Positions 1 through 7,427 of a DNA stretch of 12,913 bases are shown in pieces; within the stretch, counting starts at the first letter, position 1; each line of letters opens with the position of its first letter. Source of the DNA: Saccoglossus kowalevskii (Eukaryota; Hemichordata; Enteropneusta; Harrimaniidae); assembly GCF_000003605.2 (NCBI RefSeq), contig NW_003149824.1, positions 1,534 through 14,446 on the forward strand. Direction: 5' to 3'. The position numbers were made by a program, and so were the translations under genes. The notes under the pieces were generated by a model. The model was not told the DNA's origin. It was given only the letters and a program-made list of their open reading frames with translations, and did no database searches.

Positions 1-25
1 TTATACGGGTGTGTTGAATCACTGT

Positions 26-120
26 CCAATCAGAAAATGTGTTTTGAGTCAATGTAATGTATCATTTTGGATCATGTTTTATAGCTTATAAAAAGACATG
101 TTACTTGGGGATATAGACTC
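26..120 (+). promoter_or_regulatory. CCAAT plus TATA core promoter-like region
   Basis: CCAATCAG is at 26-33 and TATAAAAAG at 87-95, a natural spacing of about 60 bp. The predicted start would be about 115-120. Imperfect GACTCAGACA-type repeats (115-165) and a hairpin (192-226) follow. No long ORF follows, so this could be the promoter of a gene whose later exons I do not see, or an LTR fragment whose left end is cut by the window. Confidence 0.35.
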
Positions 121-191
121 AGACAGATAGACTCAGAGACATACAGACAGACTCGGACATATACACCCAAGACCTGAGTTCACTTGTTTGC

Positions 192-226
192 TCTCTGGGC
201 TTGGCCGTTTGACCAACGCCCAGGGA
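192..226. repeat. Hairpin downstream of the promoter-like region
   Basis: CTGGGC-TTGG (195-204) pairs with CCAA-C-GCCCAG (213-223) with one bulge and an 8-nt loop. The stem extends outward by about three more pairs. Confidence 0.5.
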
Positions 227-737
227 CAACCATTGTACTCTTTGCGTCACAGTGGAAATCCTCTGTTAACACACTACAGTACACTGGTCTGATTTGCCAT
301 AACAATTCACCGCTACCACTTGTTTTCCATGCCAGTTATGACTGCCGTACTATAAACCTCACAATCTTTTTTTTATGTTTTGCAGTCCTTAGAGTGTAAT
401 TATGATTCATGTTTTGGAAAAGCAGTTCGAATTTCGAAAATGGACAGAGCAATCAAATCCAGCAAACAGTTTGACTACCAACAATCGCTTATATATTATC
501 GAATGTTACATGATCATTTGATCGTAAAATTGAAACGAGAAAAGTCGTAATTCAGATTTGAAAATCGCCGATCCATGGACGTTAACAATCTGACAGAAAT
601 TGGACGTTTGTTGCCAGACCACTAAATAACCACTAGACACATTTATCGTGGAAATACTGATCTAGAACATTCTCTAAACAATTCTCTCTTTATTAAATCA
701 AATATAATTAGAGTCTTCAAACGAGCAAAAATACTAG
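227..737. other. AT-rich stretch, nothing recognisable
   Basis: I found no domain, repeat or convincing exon on either strand. The open frame across 184-399 shows no recognisable protein features. Confidence 0.5.
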
Positions 738-1055
738 ATGTTTATGACGGAAACATGTTCACCTACACGTCAGGAACGCCGACACCGGGACGTCAGGGAT
801 CACTTGAACACACAAACTGATGACACTATGCGCACTCGTTCGCGTACACATCAATACATTTACCTTTCTAACCCATATAATGTGGACTCGCAAACGAAGC
901 GCGGTACGGCAGAAACAAACAGAACTTGTCACCGCGAACACGCACATAAAGCACATCTCGGGCACGCACATGTAGCACGGCAGCGTGGGCACGCGCACAC
1001 AACCCACGACCATTGTGATGTGATCGGTGACACCAGTGACATTAGATATAAATAA
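738..1055 (+). other. CpG-rich patch with a His/Thr/Arg-rich open frame
   Basis: This block is clearly richer in G and C than its flanks. It is open for 105 codons forward and for about 100 codons in reverse. The forward frame is basic and His-rich toward the end (about residues 66-93), driven by repeated CACGCACA-like sequence (about 938-1000). No domain is recognised. A decayed repeat element is as likely as a gene. Confidence 0.25.
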
Positions 1056-1070
1056 ACTAATCAAAAGTAG

Positions 1071-1116
1071 TCAATATATACAGATACTTCATCTCAATAT
1101 ATACAGATACTTCATC
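1071..1116 (+). repeat. 23-bp perfect tandem duplication
   Basis: The unit TCAATATATACAGATACTTC plus ATC occurs at 1071-1093 and 1094-1116 without a mismatch. Confidence 0.9.
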
Positions 1117-3530
1117 TCATCTGAATCGTAATGTGTTTATTTGACTGAGAGTCGATTTCCACATACATCACTAAAACAAGTAGTAACATTGTAATCGGTT
1201 TTTCTGTAACTATGTCAGTAAATGTGTGTATTGAATACAGAATGTGTCAATAATTACTATTTACTGTCGTATACAACATTTGAAATTCGCCGAATATCAA
1301 TTTGCCCCATATGAATGGGTTTGTCTGTTGCAATTAGGTTTATACTTCTTTAAATTAATATATGTGTTCAATTGATTGTATGTTATCTTCCTTAAAAGGC
1401 TGAAAATAAATGGTTCACTAGAAAATTTTCCGAGAAACAAGAGTCCGAAATTTCATGAAAAGTGGCATTGGTTTCCACGATTTGCTCGGTTACATGAAGC
1501 CAAATTCATACATATAATTATTGGTGTAATTTCTAATATTGTTAAAACGTTTAATTTACTATCATTTACAATGGGAAGTTCTTTCCCATAATGCAATGCA
1601 TATATGCGCCACAAAATGCTCGGTTGGGCAAAATTTGAATTCGAAATGAACTATTTTAACCAGTGAATATTGCATCGTATTGATAGCAACACACACTTGG
1701 GTGCACTGAAGATAGCAATTGTCTAACCCTGACTTTCTCTGTATTCTCGAGGTTGACCAATCTAACTGTTTTCTCGCGATATTGATCAATCAAGTCGTGT
1801 TTCTTCGACATTAACCATTCAGTTCGTATTTCATTGAATATATTACACTGTTCCAATTCTAGTATCAGCACAAACATATCAACATGCACGGCAATAAATT
1901 AAGCATTCCCGAAATGTCATTGTAAAATCTAATTATTGTTATTATTGTACCAACAAACGGAGTGACATTTTACTTTAAGCTCTCCGCCTTAAAATTGAAC
2001 TTATAGAATACAAACTATTATTATACATCTGTCACCGTAATGCCATATTTACAGCGTGCCGTAATTCTGCGGTATTGCACTGGGTATTTTCATCCAACCA
2101 TATTAGGAAACGCGAATTCCAAATATGGAACAATTGCGCGCATAAGCGTCCTCTAATAAAGATAAAAAACATGGCTACCCCCAGGGTCTGACCGGGCCCC
2201 ACATAAAGAAGTTCGCTAAATCTGTTCTAAACGTTTTGGATTTTGGTATTTTTATGACGTATCCCTGGTGGGATCCCTGCCAGTTACGACATTGAGTCGT
2301 TCGCATTCACCATCACTGTATTATAGTGTTGACAAATTAGAACTGACATTTTATGGTTGACTGAAGACAATCACAATTTTGTTTGAATTCCCTGACAATG
2401 ATCACCATGAAAGTGTCTTTAGACTCATTTCAAGAGTGTTTAACTAGCTTAACAGTGTTCGGCGTGACAGATTACCTGTACGATATTCGTAATTCTGGGC
2501 AATTCTAGATGAGTAATCCCATAAACATATATTACGTGACCCCATGATTTTAGATCATCGCGCATGTATATGTGAGTGAGTAAGTAAACGTGACTTTGTC
2601 AGCATTCATGAGAGCGTTATTGATAATGTATGTTATTTTAGCTGAGTATAATCATTTTTTTTAGTTTTTTTTTTACATAATGTCGGTGATGAGCATTTCT
2701 GGTTTGGACGTCAAATAATGAGTGATTTTGTCGCGTTACTGTACGTTGCATATATAGCTGACTAAATTTTATGTATAACGCTAAGTCAACTGATCGCAAG
2801 GAGAAACACTCAAACGTATGTCGTAATAACTAGACAGAGCGTAACTATGGTAACCCTGCCACATGGTATGTTGTTATTACCCACGTCGCGGCCACATCAG
2901 TGAAATCAAACAATCAAAAGTGAAATGTAACATAGACTTCATATATTTTATTGGCAGAAACGCTTTAAACACAATTAAAAGTACAATTATTATTTGGTCA
3001 TTTATTGTTTACAGAATTGTATCGCTCGCGTAACCTATTTGAGGCCTGGTTGCAGGGGAGTACCAGAGGTTATTATTCAATTCCTTATTATGGCGTCGTA
3101 AACACGTGGGTATGAGCATCAACGTGTTGTTGAATAACAACGTTATCATTTAATTATTCCGTGTAGTACATTGTTCCCTCTGTGATCACTCGCACGCGCT
3201 CTCCCAATTAGAAAATTTGCTATTATTTCGTTTGTAACTGGTTGTAAATTCTAGTTAACGTAAATCGAGACGAATTAGAATGTCTTAAATTTCATAATAC
3301 CGTCCATAAGTCTTTATGATTAATGTTGCTCCATGATGACGTCATTAACGGGCGTTTTAATGCGATGGGGTTTTCTGCACTCTTCTACCTCTACTGATAA
3401 TACTACTTGTTTGTTTTATTTGCTCCCCTGGAGTCAGTCGATAAGACGAATACTGGCTGATAACTAGAGCCATATTCAGGTTTATGAATGTCATGCTAAA
3501 GCATACAGTATATTTTGAATATGCACGAGG
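1117..3530. other. Long AT-rich non-coding stretch
   Basis: I see no gene. Two things stand out. A GC-rich island at about 2170-2290 is open for about 49 codons after a TAA at 2141 or so, but has no ATG near its start. A perfect CRE-type palindrome lies at 3336-3345. The longer open frames here (1376-1591 forward, 1562-1889 reverse) show no recognisable protein features. Confidence 0.5.
3336..3345. promoter_or_regulatory. CRE/ATF-type palindrome ATGACGTCAT
   Basis: This is a perfect full-length match to the TGACGTCA cAMP-response element with symmetric flanks. It lies far from any gene I can place, so its function is unknown. Confidence 0.3.
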
Positions 3531-3969
3531 ATGACGAATATTACGTGTTGTATTTTTGGTAATGTGTTATTTTATCAAATTATTGATCACTGTCTCCGTA
3601 GAATGTACTGTCAAATGCTTTTCCATGGGTACTTTTACAATAACGCATATATGCATGGAGATATTGATCAATATTTCAATCTCGTGATAAGAGAGGATAT
3701 TACTTATTATACATGTGTGAATCTATAGCAAAGCTGAATGCCTCTTAAATCGCCCAATACAGCCCTTCACATAGTGTCGAACCCCAAGTCTATACAATTT
3801 ATAACTATCAGGACTGTGGGCCGAATGATTAGCCGAAGAGGGCCCCGGGGAGAAGGCCAACCAACATGACTGAGAATGAGCAGCCGAAGAAGGCTAACCT
3901 ACAAAACTGTACTCAGGGCTAAATAGTTTATTGATCGACTAAAAATAGAACTGAAGTAACCATAGAAGG
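3531..3969. other. AT-rich stretch with a GC-rich patch
   Basis: At about 3820-3900 there is a GC-rich patch in which AGCCGAAGA plus GGC-like sequence occurs twice (about 3831 and 3881), an imperfect internal duplication. There is no gene. Confidence 0.4.
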
Positions 3970-4548
3970 TTGAAGCGCATGAACTGCGGAAGTCGAATTA
4001 TTAGTTCACCACGGGTTGAGCCAGATTCAAAATGGCGCCACGCACGTTTCGTTTCGTGTTTCATGGCTGATAAAAATGACTCGAAACACTATTCAAAATT
4101 TCATACCCGTAGCCGGGTGGGGGGTTTCCCGGACGACATCCCCCGCTCGAAGTTCCGTTTTTTTAATGCACAATATTCTGGAGTCCTAGAAAAATTGCTC
4201 ACTTTTTCATAGAATAAAGATGAACCCTGTGATTTACAGTTAGTTATTCTCGAGTCCGTATTATACTGGTAAAGATCTTCCCGAATCCGCATTATACTGG
4301 TAAAATCTCGGAACTGGGCGTGGCACGCGATAAAATAACAACTTTCATGCCATGAAAGCGTTGGACCGCTGTGAGCTTCGCTCCCGGCACGCGACAATCT
4401 TTCCAGTCAAAAAAGTGACGCCTGGCTGTTACTATGGTAAACGGCGCTCGGAAGGCTCGAATGGCGGCCTGTAGATGACGCTGACAAAGCAATAAAGCCT
4501 GCCACTGAACATGATATGTTTCACCCATTTCTAAGAGAGAAAACATTT
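3970..4548. promoter_or_regulatory. CpG-rich patch with promoter-like motifs
   Basis: Within an AT-rich background, this block holds GCGGAAGT (ETS-type, about 3985), AAAATGGCGCC (YY1-type, about 4029), GGGGTTTCCC (a perfect NF-kB-type site, 4121-4130) and a second ATGGCGGCC (about 4460). Overlapping open frames exist on both strands but none has recognisable domains. It could be a TATA-less promoter or a transposable element remnant. Confidence 0.25.
4250..4308 (+). repeat. Imperfect 31-bp tandem duplication
   Basis: Both copies share ATTATACTGGTAAA preceded by CGARTCCGY. The first runs about 4250-4278 and the second about 4281-4308. Confidence 0.75.
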
Positions 4549-6970
4549 CAAAAACAAGAGCGTTCTTTCGTTCGTTGAGGCATCCAGTTTTTGTGTCGGT
4601 GGTCGATCAGTAAAACTTTCGGAGAAGGAAGTGATCACGGCACGCACAGAAACTTGTTCCAGTACTGGTCAATGTGCTACATGCAGTCCATGATTAAATC
4701 CTGTGGGAAGCAGAATTGGCATTCTAAACAAACATACGTATTTACTGTGATCAAACTGTAAGAAACAAACAGTTGATTGAATCCAGGTTATGACGGATTG
4801 TTCCTACGCGGGGAGCCTTTGAAATCCTCTCAAAACGCAGGAAATGCCATTTCAGAAAGTTAAATTTTCAAAATTTTCCAGGAGAACATCCATCAGGAAG
4901 CTCGTTGGTCCCCAAGAAAGTAAAAAGACCCAAGCAAAATCCTGCCTACGGGCATGAAAAATAATTTCAGTCTGTTGCCAGAAAACGATTGCCTTATCAT
5001 TGAACAACATTCTGATGATTTTTTTTATCATAAGTATTTCGTTTCTCATTATGTGTGAAAAAACAAACAAAATAGCGTTGCCTATTGACCTGTATGCATT
5101 GCTAAACTCGAAATAAGTTGCTTGGTTAAAGCTGAAAAATAATTAGCTTCATGATTCCAACAAGTTTATATTTATGCCTATTATTATTATGACCAGAATT
5201 GGTAAATATTAATACTAGTTTGAAAAATTAAACAAAATGCAGGAATTTATGGTCAACCGAAACATTGCCTCGCTATCTTCGAGTCAGTGTCGTTGAGCGT
5301 ATATTTACGCCATATTTACGCCTGATGTGTTTGCAAGATTATGATATTTAATTTCTTTTTAAGTAGTTGGTGGAATTTTATTTATTAGTGAGAGCACGGT
5401 ACATACCACATATGCCAACATTATCACTATAAAGCTGACTGTGAAGTGTCAATCATTATAGTCTGCAATTGCAATGACATTTTCCATCGTGTAACTGTCG
5501 TTAAGAAGCAACTAATAAAACAGAGATTTGCGATTTGTTCATATTATAATTTTCTCATCTAGAAGCATATTAAAACAAAATAAACCGGAAGTGATGTGAC
5601 TTGTGAATAGTATTGAAGTACTTTAATGTAGTTAATTTCAATAATGTATGAGTACGAAAGAATGCGTGAATAAACGAACATATTGTGAGGTAAATGGTAG
5701 TCATAACAATACTAGATGACCCTCATCTCCCATAAAGTTAGAAACAAACTTGGCATAGTTGTACAGTAAGCAGGAACCAGAGCACGGTTTCGATGACGTA
5801 TATTATGTTGATTTCACACAAAGAGAAAAATGGAAAATAATAGTTAATGTGCGTACTAGTGATGGATACTCACATATACACAGACAAATCATGTGAAGGT
5901 CGTTCCAATGACATTACTTTGACGAAGAATGCATACGAACATATCCCATAATTTGCCCTCATGTCACGTATCGTAGAGGACATAATAGAGCAAAAACGAG
6001 ATTGCATAGCAATGGTTACAAACGTCAATCACCACATACTACAAATGGTTATTGCATGTACAGTAATTACGTCGTTAAACAGTATCATCATATTGATGGC
6101 TTCGCATGATATATACATATATCTATACATCAAGGAAATTTGTCAAATAAAGACGCACTCTCATCCTATTAACTGAAAACCAAATCACTTGAGTACCACT
6201 CCACACGCCTCTATGTAAATACCCAATAGAAGTATATCGACAGTTAAAAACATGTAATTAAACTAAACGCTGGGTCAACAAACTCTTCAAATGTAATTTT
6301 AATTTCCAATTTGTTATCATCTTATTTTGTAAGTGGATAGTTTTCAGATGTATTGAATCAGGTATTGTACCTTCTGGATAGGATTGTATGTTTTCCATTG
6401 CATTTCATATGATAGTGTACGTGGCTATACAAAAAATTGTATTCTGTGCATATTGCAATGAAAATGTACATCAACAGCTCGCGGCAACACGGTGAAAAAT
6501 TCTCGTGTACATTGCCAATTGTGAGTGTAACAGTATCACGAATGTTTTCGTCTTGCACACTGGTTACATATTAGGTAAATCCTAAAAATTCACTTCACGT
6601 ATTGCGGCTTTGCTGCATTCATATCGTGTATGAAGATCGAATCAGTTTCTTAGCCTCGCCTGTATTGTCATGGTTATTTGAGCGTGGTAATATATCGTAT
6701 TTCATCGAATTGAAATTAAAACGCTCCAGTGGTTTTCTTGTCGTTTTAAAAGCATAGATCTGAAATAATAATGGTAGTATGTATTTGTAGCATTGATATC
6801 TTATTATGAGGTGGTTACACATTTAATGAATACATCAACAAACTAGGACACCATGGTAATAAAACTTCAGTTTTTATTTGGCGAGTGCACACCGCAGCAT
6901 ATATATATTTACCGATACGATATATTATATTAACGTCAAATTGTCCGTAAAATCGTGTAATTAGTGTAAA
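4549..6970. other. AT-rich stretch with no supported gene
   Basis: Both strands were scanned for exons that could supply the signal peptide of the EGF-expansin gene. Short hydrophobic Met-initiated stretches occur near 6046 and 6389, but neither ends in a good donor in the needed phase. An 11-bp perfect tandem duplication (ATATTTACGCC) lies at 5301-5322. Confidence 0.45.
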
Positions 6971-7085
6971 AAGCGTAAATGTTCAATGCTTGTAGAGAAG
7001 GTACATGTTTGCTATTTATATATTATTTCACCATAGCGAGGTTGATACGAAGACAATGTTTAGTTATACAATTTGGCCGTCTGTT

Positions 7086-7180
7086 CAGAACAAATAGAAG
7101 CATTGCAACGATGCTCAGAACAAATAGAAGCATTGCAACGATGCTCAGAACAAATAGAAGCATTGCAACGATGCTCAGAT
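7086..7180 (+). repeat. Three perfect 30-bp tandem repeats
   Basis: Units run 7086-7115, 7116-7145 and 7146-7175, plus the first five bases of a fourth. All three are identical and start CAGAACAAATAGAAGCATTG. Because 30 is divisible by 3, two forward frames stay open (EQIEALQRCS or RTNRSIATML repeated) and the third has TAG in each unit. A pyrimidine-rich stretch ending GTCTGTTCAG precedes it, so an exon is conceivable. However, there is no good donor and the phase does not match the EGF exon, so I call it a repeat only. Confidence 0.9.
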
Positions 7181-7306
7181 GTGAAAAGTACTTTAACAAC
7201 TAATCACATATGTATTGATTCTCTGGAAAAAAAACACGAACTGTCATTGCATTCTGCTTTTTTATTATAGGTGGTAATCAATATCGTAATCTTTTACTTC
7301 ATACAG

Positions 7307-7427
7307 ACAAATCCTGGGTGTACAGAATCGATATGTGATAACGGACTGTGCGAATACGACTGTAATCAAACCGGTTTCATATGCAAATGTACAGATGGAA
7401 TAACTGGTGAGAACTGCGATGCGTACG
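7307..7427 (+). CDS. Exon: EGF-like module
   Basis: The acceptor is a pyrimidine-rich run ending TTCATACAG at 7306. The donor is TACG|GTAAGT at 7427/7428, leaving phase 1. The 40 codons carry an EGF pattern: C5, C10, C15, C26, C28 and C37, with C-x4-C-x4-C-x10-C-x-C-x8-C spacing. The sixth cysteine follows a typical TDGITGENC ending. An extra cysteine sits at residue 19, and NQT at residues 20-22 is a possible N-glycosylation site. The frame is also open upstream to a second possible acceptor (TTTTATTATAG at 7270), which would add 12 hydrophobic residues; I prefer 7306 because it starts just before the module. EGF modules mediate protein or matrix contacts. The phase-1 end joins the next exon exactly, restoring GAA (Glu). 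No upstream exon with a matching phase-0 end could be proven. Confidence 0.75.

Noticed and set aside
4101-4546. Two overlapping reverse-strand frames as a gene
   Set aside because: No recognisable motif, no splice structure and opposed by forward open frames in the same CpG-rich block.
5961-6176. 71-codon frame with an internal hydrophobic segment as a membrane protein or leader exon
   Set aside because: No donor in the right place, no domain and no promoter context; typical of random AT-rich frames.
7009-7044. Short Met-initiated hydrophobic stretch (MFAIYILF) ending GAG|GTTGAT in phase 0, as the signal-peptide exon
   Set aside because: The hydrophobic run is too short and the donor is weak; kept only as an unproven possibility.
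7086-7200. Repeat exon encoding EQIEALQRCS units as the exon before the EGF module
   Set aside because: No good donor follows, and the possible ends do not give the phase-0 join needed at 7307.
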